DNA of 20,249 nucleotides from assembly GCA_001796525.1 (NCBI GenBank), contig MGMT01000002.1, forward strand, positions 1 through 20,249, written 5' to 3'. The DNA comes from Chloroflexi bacterium RBG_13_51_52 (GTDB lineage Bacteria; Chloroflexota; Dehalococcoidia; Dehalococcoidales; RBG-16-60-22). The position numbers and the translations under genes are program-made. Below the pieces are notes generated by a model, which was given only the letters and a program-made list of their open reading frames with translations, ran no database searches and was not told where the DNA came from. Below, piece after piece: positions 1 through 7,591 of this stretch. The first letter of the stretch is position 1, and every line of letters starts with the position of its first letter.

Positions 1-86
1 CAGCGTCTGGGACAGCGTCGGGGACAGCGTCAGGGACAGCGTCAGGGACAGCGTCTGGGACAGCGTCAGGGACAGCGTATATGGCC
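1..86. repeat. Left copy of 86-bp terminal overlap (circular junction)
   Basis: Bases 1-86 match bases 20164-20249 exactly, including the order of variant repeat units and the unique GTATATGGCC that ends the tract. The simplest reading is that the contig is circular and the overlap is counted twice, giving 20,163 bp. The offset of 20,163 is a multiple of three and the reading frame of the junction gene is kept. A true terminal direct repeat on a linear molecule is the alternative. Confidence 0.93.
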
Positions 87-688
87 AACATGACGCAAAT
101 TGGCTGGCATTCTACGAATATTTCAGGGATGTTTGCGGGTTAATCGAGCAAACCGATAAACTAACCGGCCACTGGATGATAGCCAGATCCGCAAATTGGT
201 ATCTCCCGCATAAAAACATCTGCTGGATATCAGAGCGCCACAACAAATTATTTATCAATGAGAGCGGCCGGCTTCATTGCGAAAACGGCATGGCGCTAGC
301 CTATCCGGACGGCTGGGGAATATACGCCCTAAACGGCATCATAATGAAACCGGAGCATGTCCTCACTCCCACCAATGAGCTTTCACCCGAGACCGTTCTA
401 AAAGAGAAGTCCGTTGATATCCGCCGCGAGCTCCTGAGAAAAATCGGCGTCCTGAAAATGAAGTCGAAGGGAATAGTTGTCGATACCATCGGCGATTACG
501 AGCTTATCGATATGTCCCCGGTATTCACCGGGATTAATTACGCACCACATCTTTTAATGCGCAACCCTTCTCTCCCCGATACATTCCACCTCGAGGGCGT
601 AGCGCCGCAATGTCATACCATCGAGCAAGCTATTAACTGGCGTGCCGGAAATATAAACATCCGGTGGACGCCGGCAATGTTAAGTTGA
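1..688 (+). CDS. DUF6745-like repeat protein, C-terminal part (started at 19688)
   Basis: Continuation of the gene starting at 19688; the codon frame at base 2 is the same as at the far end. It reads through the last repeat units, then HDANWLAFYEYFRDVCGL, then a conserved-looking globular domain with ISERHNKLFINESGRLHCEN and LAYPDGWGIYALNG, ending MLS with TGA at 686-688. An ATG at 176 gives a 170-aa ORF, but there is no reason to start there because the frame is open back to 19688. The HGDV gene follows ten bases later with its own Shine-Dalgarno, which supports an operon. The DUF6745 assignment is family recall; function unknown. Confidence 0.87.
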   Translation, partial: SVWDSVGDSVRDSVRDSVWDSVRDSVYGQHDANWLAFYEYFRDVCGLIEQTDKLTGHWMIARSANWYLPHKNICWISERHNKLFINESGRLHCENGMALAYPDGWGIYALNGIIMKPEHVLTPTNELSPETVLKEKSVDIRRELLRKIGVLKMKSKGIVVDTIGDYELIDMSPVFTGINYAPHLLMRNPSLPDTFHLEGVAPQCHTIEQAINWRAGNINIRWTPAMLS

Positions 689-698
689 AGGAGAAAAC

Positions 699-1022
699 AT
701 GCAGATCCAACACGGTGATGTACTACTCAAAGAAATCGAGTCCCTGCCAGGGGGAGTCAAGAAAGCCCGGAGGGAAAATGGGCGGCTGATCGTAAAAAAA
801 GGCGAGACAACCGGCCACGCCCACGTCATTACCGATAAGGCGGCATCTATCTGGCTGCTGGAGAAAGACGGTACGACTGAAATGTACCTGGAAACCACGG
901 AGCTGGTGACTATTATCCACGACGAGCACAAGCCCCTGCCGATACCCGCCGGCATATATCAGATCGGACAGGTCAGCGAATATGATTTCTTCCGGGAAAT
1001 GGAACGGAAAGTAATCGACTAG
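699..1022 (+). CDS. Small HGDV-type protein found next to DUF6745 genes
   Basis: 107 aa; ATG 699 sits behind a clear AAGGAG. The protein opens QIQHGDVLLKEIESLPGG and contains GETTGHAHVI and EHKPLPIPAGIYQIG, then SEYDFFREMER. I recognise this as a widespread small family of unknown function often encoded beside DUF6745 proteins; the His-rich GHAH and HDEH motifs could bind metal, but this is a guess. It lies ten bases after the DUF6745-like gene, and its TAG stop overlaps the GTG start of the primase by one base. The three genes are therefore very probably cotranscribed. Confidence 0.82.
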   Translation: MQIQHGDVLLKEIESLPGGVKKARRENGRLIVKKGETTGHAHVITDKAASIWLLEKDGTTEMYLETTELVTIIHDEHKPLPIPAGIYQIGQVSEYDFFREMERKVID

Positions 1023-3655
1023 TGATTAACATCGATGCTTTTTTAACCTTGTTTAAAAACGTGCGGCCGGGCGGCACGGGTAAATGGATGGCCTGCTGCC
1101 CGGCGCATAACGACGGCCAGCACCAGGGCGATCAAAGCCTTTCCATTGCTCTGACCGGCGATAAGATCCTGCTTAAATGCTTCGCCGGCTGTGCCACGCC
1201 AAAAATCGTTGAAACACTCGGCCTGACAATGAGCGATCTTTTCATTGGAGAAAAGAAGAAAGATAAACAGCCGCCGGCAGCCGAAGCCAGGAAAAAGAAG
1301 AAGATCGCGGCGATCTACACCTACCATGACGTTAATAATAAAGCTGTCTTTGAAGTTGTCAGGTATGAGCCTAAGTCCTTCTCTCAGCGCCGGCCGGACG
1401 GCCAGGGCGGATACATCAATAACCTCAACGGCATCGAGCGGGTAATCTACCGCCTACCATTGATCACAGCGGCCATCCAGCGCGGAGAGGTCATTTACCA
1501 TGTCGAAGGGGAGAGGGACGCCGGAAATCTCGTTAAGCTCGGTCTGGAGGCCACTACATCACCCCAAGGGGCCGGCAACTGGAAGCCGGCCATGGCGGAA
1601 TACTATACCGGCGCCGGTACCGTCGTGATTATCCCGGACAAGGATCCTGCCGGCCGCGCCTATGCCGCCGATGTTGCCTCCAATGTCTTTCCCAGGGCCA
1701 AGCATATTAAAATCATCGAACTTCCGGGAGAGGGAAACAAGGACGCCAGCGACTGGATCGCCGCCGGCGGCACCAGGGAAAAGCTCGAGGAACTGGTGAA
1801 GTTCGCACCCGAATACCGGCCGCCGGCCGGCCCGCCGGAAGAAATCGACTATGACGTTATCCGTGGCTTATTGAAAAAAGAATCGGATGGCCAGTACACC
1901 ATCATCAACGGCAAATTTAATAAAATCATACATACACGGGAAGGCGAAACCGTTGAATTACCGCTCTGCAATTTCGTGGCCCGGGTGACCGAGGATATCC
2001 TCAAAGACAACGGCGCCGCCCGGGAGAGGTTTTTACGGGTCCAGGGGAGGATTAACGGCTCGCACCTGGCGCATGTCACTGTGCCGGACCTCCACTTCGA
2101 TAACATGAACTGGGTCCGGAAAGCCTGGGGGGTCAAGGCCCAGACCGAGAAATCGATCGATAAGGTTGAGCGGCACCTCGCGCAGTGCATCATCAAGTCG
2201 TCAGGCAAGGTCCCCGAGCATACCATCTATACACACACCGGCTGGCGGGATATCGACGGCCAGATGGTTTATCTGAGCGGCAGCGGCGCCACCGGCCGGC
2301 CGGAAATGGAAGTTGAATTACCGCCGCGGCTTGCCCGTTATAAACTGCCCCAGCCGGACGGGGATGCTAAAGAGGCTGTTTCAAATAGCATGGATCTCTT
2401 ATCTATCGCCGACATGCGGGTTACCCTGCCGACTTTTATCATGCCGTGGCTGGCGGTCCTTAACGTTTTCGAGGACATGGCCTTTACCGTCTGGTATGTC
2501 GGGCGCAGCGGCTCCCTCAAATCCGTGATGACCGCCCTGGCGCTTTCGTTTTTCGGCAATTTCACCCACAAATCACTGCCGGTCAATTGGTTCGGGACCA
2601 GGACGGAGCTTGAAAAACTTTCCTTCCACGCCAAGGATATCCTCTTCGCTATCGATGACTACGCGCCGCCGGCCAACCCCGCGGAGGCCCGGGAGCTGAC
2701 CCGGACTGTGGAATATATCCTGCGCGCCTACGGCAACCGCCAGGGCAAAGTGCGCGCCAATCCGGACATGACCAGTCAGGAAACGTATTTCCCCCGCGGC
2801 CTGCTGGTCACGTCCGGGGAGCAGCTGCCGCCTCCCGGGGTGTCCCGCAGCGCCAGGATCCTGCCGGTGCCGATATCGATCGACGACTTCTACCAGGACG
2901 GCAAAGATAATTATTATCTGTTGACCCAGGCGCAGAAGGACCGGAGGTATTACCCGGTGGCCATGGCCCACTTCATCCGCTGGATCCAGGCCAACTGGAA
3001 AGCCGTGGATGATAAACTTCACAAATATTATGAGAGATATTCCCTCGAGGCCAATAAAAAGGACGTTCACCTGCGGCTTATCGAGACGATATGCCTGATG
3101 CAGGCCGGTTTCGAAATCTTCCTGGACTTCGCAGCCGACCACGGCGCCATCAAGTCCGCGGATATCGGCGGGCATCTGCAGATGTCCTGGGAGATATTTA
3201 ACGGGCTGCTCAAATACCAGAGCACCAGGATAACATCGGAGCGCCCCGGCGAGCGGTTTATCGAGGTCATTAAAAGCCTTCTCTCCTCCGGCAAGGTCAT
3301 CTTCCGGAGTAGAAACGAAGCCGGATACTGGAAACCGGAGGAGGCCGGACCTGGCCAGGCTATCATCGGCTGGGACGATATCGATGCCTACAATAACGAT
3401 GGTGAGGGCATTGGTATTATCTATCTTAATCCCGAAGAGGCATTCTCGGTAGTCTTTAAACACTGCATGAGCATCGGAGAGTTTTACGGGCATACCAAGG
3501 AAGCCACCTGGGACGATATGAACTCCCTGAATTACCTCGAGGATACTGGCGAAGAGGGCAGCCGGTCCGTGTTGAAGAAAAAAATGATCGGAAACATTCG
3601 CAAACGGCTATTATGGCTTAAAAGGAATGTTATCTATGACACCAATGAATTCTGA
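1022..3655 (+). CDS. Primase-helicase: CHC2 zinc finger, TOPRIM, DUF927-like ATPase
   Basis: 877-aa replication protein, GTG start overlapping the upstream stop. An N-terminal DnaG-type zinc finger has C26-x2-H29 (CCPAHND) and C53-x3-C57 (KCFAGC) as likely ligands. A TOPRIM domain follows, with acidic E162 in VEGERDAG and D206/D208 in IIPDKDPAG. After a linker, a superfamily-3/AAA-like helicase has Walker A GRSGSLKS (494-501) and Walker B ILFAIDDY (D545/D546); the IYTHTGWRDIDGQMVYLSG segment resembles DUF927 proteins. The fusion would prime and unwind DNA at the element's own origin. Iteron-like repeats and an AT-rich block begin 26 bases after its stop, the usual place for a plasmid or virus origin. 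Domain calls are confident; the exact helicase family is less so. Confidence 0.9.
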   Translation: MINIDAFLTLFKNVRPGGTGKWMACCPAHNDGQHQGDQSLSIALTGDKILLKCFAGCATPKIVETLGLTMSDLFIGEKKKDKQPPAAEARKKKKIAAIYTYHDVNNKAVFEVVRYEPKSFSQRRPDGQGGYINNLNGIERVIYRLPLITAAIQRGEVIYHVEGERDAGNLVKLGLEATTSPQGAGNWKPAMAEYYTGAGTVVIIPDKDPAGRAYAADVASNVFPRAKHIKIIELPGEGNKDASDWIAAGGTREKLEELVKFAPEYRPPAGPPEEIDYDVIRGLLKKESDGQYTIINGKFNKIIHTREGETVELPLCNFVARVTEDILKDNGAARERFLRVQGRINGSHLAHVTVPDLHFDNMNWVRKAWGVKAQTEKSIDKVERHLAQCIIKSSGKVPEHTIYTHTGWRDIDGQMVYLSGSGATGRPEMEVELPPRLARYKLPQPDGDAKEAVSNSMDLLSIADMRVTLPTFIMPWLAVLNVFEDMAFTVWYVGRSGSLKSVMTALALSFFGNFTHKSLPVNWFGTRTELEKLSFHAKDILFAIDDYAPPANPAEARELTRTVEYILRAYGNRQGKVRANPDMTSQETYFPRGLLVTSGEQLPPPGVSRSARILPVPISIDDFYQDGKDNYYLLTQAQKDRRYYPVAMAHFIRWIQANWKAVDDKLHKYYERYSLEANKKDVHLRLIETICLMQAGFEIFLDFAADHGAIKSADIGGHLQMSWEIFNGLLKYQSTRITSERPGERFIEVIKSLLSSGKVIFRSRNEAGYWKPEEAGPGQAIIGWDDIDAYNNDGEGIGIIYLNPEEAFSVVFKHCMSIGEFYGHTKEATWDDMNSLNYLEDTGEEGSRSVLKKKMIGNIRKRLLWLKRNVIYDTNEF

Positions 3656-3680
3656 CCACGCGGGGGGGGTATGCATTTTT

Positions 3681-3880
3681 TTGCGGACAGTACGGACTTT
3701 GAGGCTATTTTGTATCTGGACAGTTTGCGGAACCTGCGGACACCTGCGGAACCTGCGGACACCTGCGGGCATATACGGTGCGGACACCTGCGGACACCTA
3801 TTATTTATATTTACTTTAGCTTTAATAAATATATATACTGTCCGCAGTTTTCAGAAATATATATATGGGGTGGTTTCCTG
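3681..3880. other. Candidate replication origin: iterons plus AT-rich block
   Basis: This 250-bp stretch between the primase and the next gene has no convincing ORF. Direct iterons of TGCGGACACC occur at 3735-3744, 3754-3763, 3779-3788 and 3789-3798, with 9-bp TGCGGAACC at 3726 and 3745. The 19-bp unit TGCGGAACCTGCGGACACC is therefore repeated exactly at 3726-3744 and 3745-3763. A further TTGCGGACAG is at 3681, and the inverted form CTGTCCGCAG is at 3838-3847. Bases 3799-3880 are very AT-rich (TTATTTATATTTACTTTAG, AATATATATA), suiting a duplex-unwinding element. Iterons, AT-rich block and adjacent primase-helicase together fit a theta-type origin. The initiator is not identified. Confidence 0.72.
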
Positions 3881-3909
3881 AAACAATATAGAAAGCTGAG
3901 GAACTGATG

Positions 3910-4173
3910 ATGGACACGAATAATAATACCACCGGTCAAAAATTGGTACAGGATGAACCCCTTGGTACGAATGACCTGCCGGCCCTGGTAGCGGCCTGTA
4001 ACAAAAAACGTATTCGGAGGATCGCAGAACCCCATATCGAGTCTTACACATCAAACGGGCAGCAATACTACCGGTACCGACGCGGTTCTGACCAGCCGAT
4101 ATACCTCGGTACCGCGGAAAGCATCCTGGCCGCGATTATGGAGATTATGGAGAAGAAGAATGTTAAACGTTAA
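3910..4173 (+). CDS. Small hypothetical protein with YYRYRRGSDQPIYLG motif
   Basis: 87 aa from ATG 3910; ATG 3907 is also in frame, but GAGGAA upstream is better spaced for the second. The C-terminal half (NGQQYYRYRRGSDQPIYLG followed by a helix) resembles the small 'yyRyR..g....YLG' proteins common in mobile elements, which have no defined activity. It is the first of a run of small rightward ORFs after the candidate origin, and its 3' end overlaps the next ORF by 14 bases. No membrane segment. A role in replication control is possible from position only. Confidence 0.6.
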   Translation: MDTNNNTTGQKLVQDEPLGTNDLPALVAACNKKRIRRIAEPHIESYTSNGQQYYRYRRGSDQPIYLGTAESILAAIMEIMEKKNVKR

Positions 4174-4267
4174 TATCGATAGGCTATTTATCGCTGTAGT
4201 CGCTTTGATTGCAGCCGTGGTGGTTGCGGCTGTAGTCATCACAATTAGGCAGGTGCGAAAGAAATGA
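4160..4267 (+). CDS. 35-aa single-pass membrane peptide
   Basis: ATG 4160 to TGA 4267, overlapping the end of the preceding gene. The peptide MLNVNIDRLFIAVVALIAAV... has one hydrophobic helix (about residues 9-28) and a basic tail RQVRKK. AGAAGAAGA upstream is a weak ribosome site. Its stop overlaps the next ATG (ATGA), typical of translational coupling. Function unknown; small membrane proteins of this shape are common in phages and plasmids. Confidence 0.5.
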   Translation: MLNVNIDRLFIAVVALIAAVVVAAVVITIRQVRKK

Positions 4268-4431
4268 TATATATCGGTGGCCATGGACCGCGCAAATCAC
4301 AGGATAATACCTTCCGATATTCCGCGTCTGAGCCGATTAACCAGATACTTACCCAGGATACTATTATGAAACAACGCGGCCGCCCCCACTTGTCGGCATC
4401 TTGTCCCGTACCACTCGATGGCGCCGTTTGA
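4264..4431 (+). CDS. 55-aa hypothetical protein
   Basis: ATG 4264 overlaps the TGA of the membrane peptide before it. It reads MIYIGGHGPRKSQDN and ends MKQRGRPHLSASCPVPLDGAV. No domain recognised; the KQRGRP patch is basic and could touch DNA, which is speculation. The 3' end overlaps the ATG of the next ORF by 14 bases in another frame. Coding status rests on the overlap pattern and the absence of another gene here. Confidence 0.4.
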   Translation: MIYIGGHGPRKSQDNTFRYSASEPINQILTQDTIMKQRGRPHLSASCPVPLDGAV

Positions 4432-4648
4432 AGGAGTCATTGAGAAAACAGGAGGTGTTGTTATAAACAAATTAGGCTATCCACTGGATCTTCGAATGAC
4501 CGGCAACGCTTCAAAAGTAAAAATTATAAAACCTGATGGCAGGATATTATACCAGGAGGCGACTTATTTTGAGACTCTACCGACGAATAAATTCAACTAT
4601 TACAGGCTGTATAAAGATTTATCTAAAATCAAAAAGGAGAAGAAATGA
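4418..4648 (+). CDS. 76-aa hypothetical protein, start uncertain
   Basis: The ORF from ATG 4418 gives 76 aa with no ribosome site before it. A near-perfect Shine-Dalgarno (AGGAGGTG, 4450-4457) lies inside the ORF, and the in-frame codon at ordinary spacing is ATA at 4463, not a standard start. The protein (NKLGYPLDLRMTGNASKVKI, then KPDGRILYQEATYF) is soluble and ends in a lysine-rich tail. Family not recognised. The next gene starts four bases after its stop. Confidence 0.6.
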   Translation: MAPFEGVIEKTGGVVINKLGYPLDLRMTGNASKVKIIKPDGRILYQEATYFETLPTNKFNYYRLYKDLSKIKKEKK

Positions 4649-4651
4649 TCA

Positions 4652-4954
4652 ATGAGAAAGAGCGTTATCCTGGATGAAAGAGATATTGAAATCATTGCCG
4701 ATGCCAGGAAGAAAACAAGGCCTCTTTTTAAGAGGATGTCCGTTTTAGGTTTCGCGGCCATGGTTGTTGGCGGCATAGTAGAAGTAAACGGCAATTTCTG
4801 GGGTTTTCTGGTCCTGGCCGCCGGTGCTATCTTTTTGGGGATAGGAGTATATTTCTGCAAACGTTATTTTAAGAAATCCAAAAAGGATTTTCTGGCCTTT
4901 GTAGATCAATACAACGAAATTCCCTCCTGGCCGGAAGATAAAAAGAAAATATGA
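4652..4954 (+). CDS. 100-aa membrane protein, two helices
   Basis: Begins MRKSVILDERDIEIIADARK (soluble N-terminus), then a pair of hydrophobic helices at about residues 31-44 and 50-69 (FWGFLVLAAGAIFLGIGVYF), then a charged tail KSKKDFLAFVDQYNE. The stop overlaps the next ATG (ATGA at 4951), so the two are probably coupled. No family recognised. It may be an accessory membrane gene of the rightward transcript. Confidence 0.65.
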   Translation: MRKSVILDERDIEIIADARKKTRPLFKRMSVLGFAAMVVGGIVEVNGNFWGFLVLAAGAIFLGIGVYFCKRYFKKSKKDFLAFVDQYNEIPSWPEDKKKI

Positions 4955-5262
4955 AATGGGTTATTCGGATACTGATTATTATAATCCTGATCATGGCTAT
5001 TGTTTTCTTGGTGTTAACCTGTTCCGGAGGAGGATCTTGTATAAAAAGGATCGATGAAATGCCTCCGGATGTTGAAATCGCCGCATGGGAAATTCCAACA
5101 CATTCCAAGCTCTATTATGCTGAAAAAGTATCGAAGTTTCCGAATGGTGATGTTCGACTTTTTAACTGGTATGAGCCTTTTGGTAAAAAGTGGATCTTTC
5201 ATTCAGGTTATGAAACACTGCCAAAAGTTGTTTACGGCACTATGACACCAAGAAGAAGATAA
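4951..5262 (+). CDS. 103-aa membrane-anchored hypothetical protein
   Basis: Short basic N-terminus, then one hydrophobic helix (IRILIIIILIMAIVFLVLTC), then an extracytoplasmic-looking domain (MPPDVEIAAWEIPTHSKLYY ... LFNWYEPFGKKWIF). The VLTC at the helix end resembles a lipobox but lacks the usual small residue before Cys, so a plain signal anchor is as likely. It is the last clear gene of the rightward arm. A coding-like frame lacking a start follows directly (5246-5455) and a large hairpin starts at 5266. Confidence 0.65.
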   Translation: MKWVIRILIIIILIMAIVFLVLTCSGGGSCIKRIDEMPPDVEIAAWEIPTHSKLYYAEKVSKFPNGDVRLFNWYEPFGKKWIFHSGYETLPKVVYGTMTPRRR

Positions 5263-5455
5263 CCCGCAGCTGGAGTGTATACATTTCTCCGGCCGGTGTA
5301 ATGTATACACTGCTGCCGGCAGCTGGCCAAGAGCACAAGCAGTTTATATTAGAAATAAAAAAGGTTTTGTTCGTATCGGATGGCTCTTTTCATGCGGCCA
5401 TGTTGATATTGAGCAGGGTAAACTCCTGAAGGCCAAGGGAGTTAATGCCGAGTAA
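5246..5455 (+). pseudogene. Open frame without a standard start; possible gene remnant or shifted tail
   Basis: The frame is open from 5246 to TAA 5453-5455 (69 codons) and reads like real protein: ECIHFSGRCNVYTAAGSWPR, then VYIRNKKGFVRIGWLFSCGH and VDIEQGKLLKAKGVNAE. Cys/His spacing suggests a small zinc-binding fold. There is no ATG, GTG or TTG in frame. It could be a decayed gene, an ORF with an unusual start (CTG 5270 or ATA 5279), or a +1-shifted extension of the preceding gene. A 42-aa ORF from ATG 5301 exists in another frame but looks less protein-like. Confidence 0.35.
5266..5316 (+). terminator. Long hairpin after the small-gene cluster (terminator or operator)
   Basis: AGTGTATACATT (5274-5285) pairs perfectly with AATGTATACACT (5300-5311), with a 14-base loop. 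GCAGC (5266-5270) and GCTGC (5312-5316) extend the stem past a 3-base bulge. It starts just after the stop at 5262. No U-run follows, so factor-independent termination is not assured. GTATAC in each arm also makes it a plausible protein-binding dyad. Confidence 0.5.
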
Positions 5456-5464
5456 AAACTCCCT
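5436..5464. terminator. Hairpin at the convergence of the two arms
   Basis: AGGGAGTT (5436-5443) and AACTCCCT (5457-5464) form a perfect 8-bp stem around a 13-base loop. It spans the stop of the leftward operon (5442) and lies where rightward and leftward transcripts meet. T-runs are weak on both sides, so terminator function is inferred mainly from position. Confidence 0.4.
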
Positions 5465-5786
5465 GGATAACTCCGATTATAACGGTATAGAAACCCCACA
5501 TTGTACCAAGGCCTATTGTAAAAAACAGAAACCACTGCAAGATTGCCGTTGATCCGTTGAAGAAAGCAAAATCAAACATCATTAAGGACTTGGCACCGGT
5601 GAAAAAAAACGAAATATTTGGCACAGTTATACTCCATACTCCAAGGATGTTGGCCTGTTTAAATATGGTTATCGCGTTGGCAACCTCCAGATCGGTACTG
5701 CCTAACCATGCCCCGCCGAATGTTAAAGAGATTATTGTGCCGGCGGCAAATATTAGACCTAAAAACATCATATGTTGCGGCCGCAT
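5442..5786 (-). CDS. 114-aa integral membrane protein, last gene of leftward operon
   Basis: ATG 5786 starts just after the stop of the 599-aa gene (5791). Hydrophobic helices lie at about residues 7-29 (MFLGLIFAAGTIISLTFGG) and 81-109 (WFLFFTIGLGTMWGFYTVII), with an amphipathic stretch between (NILGVWSITVPNISFFF). There is no signal peptide and little charge. No family recognised. As the terminal gene of the envelope-protein operon it may be a small partner of the anchored 599-aa protein. Confidence 0.75.
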   Translation of the reverse strand: MRPQHMMFLGLIFAAGTIISLTFGGAWLGSTDLEVANAITIFKQANILGVWSITVPNISFFFTGAKSLMMFDFAFFNGSTAILQWFLFFTIGLGTMWGFYTVIIGVIQGVFTRH

Positions 5787-5790
5787 ATCA

Positions 5791-7590
5791 TCACCATCCG
5801 TAGTGTTTCGATAATAACAAAATACCGAAACAATATAATCCTTTGTAAAGTGCTACAAACATTCCGTATACGTTGATCCCTGGCAGTGCCCAAAATATCA
5901 TAATGGCCATTCCAACGATAATTTTTAACAACAAAGAAGGATGCATCCTGTAAGACAGGATGCCGGCAATAATAATGATCGTGAAAGTGAAATTGTACCA
6001 GAAAAACGATTCCGGCACTCCGGAGGCCGGCCAAAAGGTATGGATTAGAGGAGCAAAAAATATTCCAGGAGTACTGTTCTCAGTGTAGAAAGTTGCCGGC
6101 TGGTCCGGCGTTGAGCTAATCATCGATGGCCAATCAACATCCGGTTCATAATCCGCGGAGGAAGTACTTATTGGATAGAAATTGTTTAAAAGAAAAGTAC
6201 AATCTCCATCACTGGTGGTGGTCCTGAATGTTGGTGTGGCTGTATGGTTATGCCCGCTTTGATCTGCAAAAGTTGAACCATATTGCCAACTCCATCTGCC
6301 TTCTTCCACGCCGCCGATCGTTAACGCAGCTTCTTCCATGTAGATAACGGCCGTATTCTCAGCTATTTGATAGTTAGATGATGTATCCGGAATACTTCCG
6401 GCATAAGCCGCTGTATTGGAGCTGCCATCGATATCTAAACTGAGAGTGCCTCCCGATAACCCGAAAGTTAGGGTATGTTCTTCTCCGGAGCTTACTCCGG
6501 TTACCGATGTTCTGGTGATAGTATTGTATGTTATCTTCACATAACACTGCGTTACCCTGGCGCTTTGTGCTCCGTTATCTTTTAAGCAGAGGCCGGCAGC
6601 TAATCCTACCCAATCGGTAGCTGGATCATTCCAACTGACACCATTTGGACCATTGGTGAACGTTTGCGTGTAATCGGCCCATGATGTAGTTGTATTAACC
6701 AGAGTTCCCCAGACTATACTACCGGAGCTGGCATATCTAATCCATGGCCTAACCTGAACACCAGCACCGGCCGCGCTTTGAGTTGCCCTCCAGCGTACTT
6801 CTACGGATACGATATTTTTTACCGTAGGCAAGCCGGGGGTTGTTAACGTATAAGTCTCCGTATTTTCTGCGCTATCCAAAGCATCGTTAATATAGGTAGC
6901 TGCATCATCTGGTGCGCCTACCGGATCATCCACACACTGCCAGGTCGTTGCCTCGCCATTTGGCGTTAAGCCACCACCACTAGAATGCAGCCCATCTGGT
7001 GTAATGTTGATAACGGCAGGAGCTGCCCATACTTCCCCGTTAATTGTTCCGGAAGTTGTAGAATCATTGTTAACTCTCATGCCTCCAACGGTAGATCCTT
7101 GAAGTTTGTAATAATAGACATCCGATGATCCGGATGAGGTATCGAAAAGGCCTTTTAATTCAAAAGAGAAATTAGATCCAGGCTCTATTGTAGAATTGTC
7201 CGTTACTGTAAAACCTGTTGATCCTGGAAAATAACGGATCTTGCCGCCAGAAACATTGCCGGTATAGACTGTATACATTTCATTTCCGTTGGCAGCTATA
7301 TCTCCGGCATAAACGATCAAAGGAGAAGTATTATATCCTGGCATGAAGGCTGTAACGGTTTCCGAAGAATCACGAACGCTGATATTTGTAGCTTGAGCAT
7401 TTAAAACGCCAGCGGCGATCCAGCCGGAAGAATTGATATTAACGGCACCACTAACCATGGAGGCAAGGCCGGCTGAATTGGTACCAACGATAGTGCCTCT
7501 GTACTCCGCGTAACTAACATCATCTGCCAGCAGGGAAACAGGGAACGACATTATCACAACGAATGTTAAAATAAATAATAGTTTTTTCAT
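5791..7590 (-). CDS. Secreted, membrane-anchored spike/adhesin-like protein (599 aa)
   Basis: Classical signal peptide (MKKLLFILTFVVIMSFPVSLLA, cleavage likely before DDVS), then about 500 residues of Thr/Ser/Gly-rich beta-type sequence. About three hydrophobic helices close the protein (near residues 530-547, 552-570, 573-594). The ectodomain reads like phage or surface adhesin modules (VEVRWRATQSAAGAGVQVRP, SGEEHTLTFGLSGGTLSLDI). By analogy with pIII of filamentous phages or spikes of membrane viruses, it may be the host-recognition protein; this is inferred from topology and place in the operon. Codon use looks more AT-rich than in the ATPase and primase genes, which may mark exchange of this part. 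Alternative: a plasmid-encoded surface adhesin. Confidence 0.8.
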   Translation of the reverse strand: MKKLLFILTFVVIMSFPVSLLADDVSYAEYRGTIVGTNSAGLASMVSGAVNINSSGWIAAGVLNAQATNISVRDSSETVTAFMPGYNTSPLIVYAGDIAANGNEMYTVYTGNVSGGKIRYFPGSTGFTVTDNSTIEPGSNFSFELKGLFDTSSGSSDVYYYKLQGSTVGGMRVNNDSTTSGTINGEVWAAPAVINITPDGLHSSGGGLTPNGEATTWQCVDDPVGAPDDAATYINDALDSAENTETYTLTTPGLPTVKNIVSVEVRWRATQSAAGAGVQVRPWIRYASSGSIVWGTLVNTTTSWADYTQTFTNGPNGVSWNDPATDWVGLAAGLCLKDNGAQSARVTQCYVKITYNTITRTSVTGVSSGEEHTLTFGLSGGTLSLDIDGSSNTAAYAGSIPDTSSNYQIAENTAVIYMEEAALTIGGVEEGRWSWQYGSTFADQSGHNHTATPTFRTTTSDGDCTFLLNNFYPISTSSADYEPDVDWPSMISSTPDQPATFYTENSTPGIFFAPLIHTFWPASGVPESFFWYNFTFTIIIIAGILSYRMHPSLLLKIIVGMAIMIFWALPGINVYGMFVALYKGLYCFGILLLSKHYGW

Positions 7591-7591
7591 A

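Noticed and set aside
2573..3493. 306-aa minus-strand ORF opposite the primase
   Set aside because: It lies antisense to the well-supported helicase domain and shows no ribosome site or recognisable motifs; a shadow of GC-biased codons.
3627..3907. Two overlapping small plus-strand ORFs across the iteron region
   Set aside because: Their sequences are translations of TGCGGACACC repeats and AT-rich DNA, with no ribosome site; the region is better explained as an origin.
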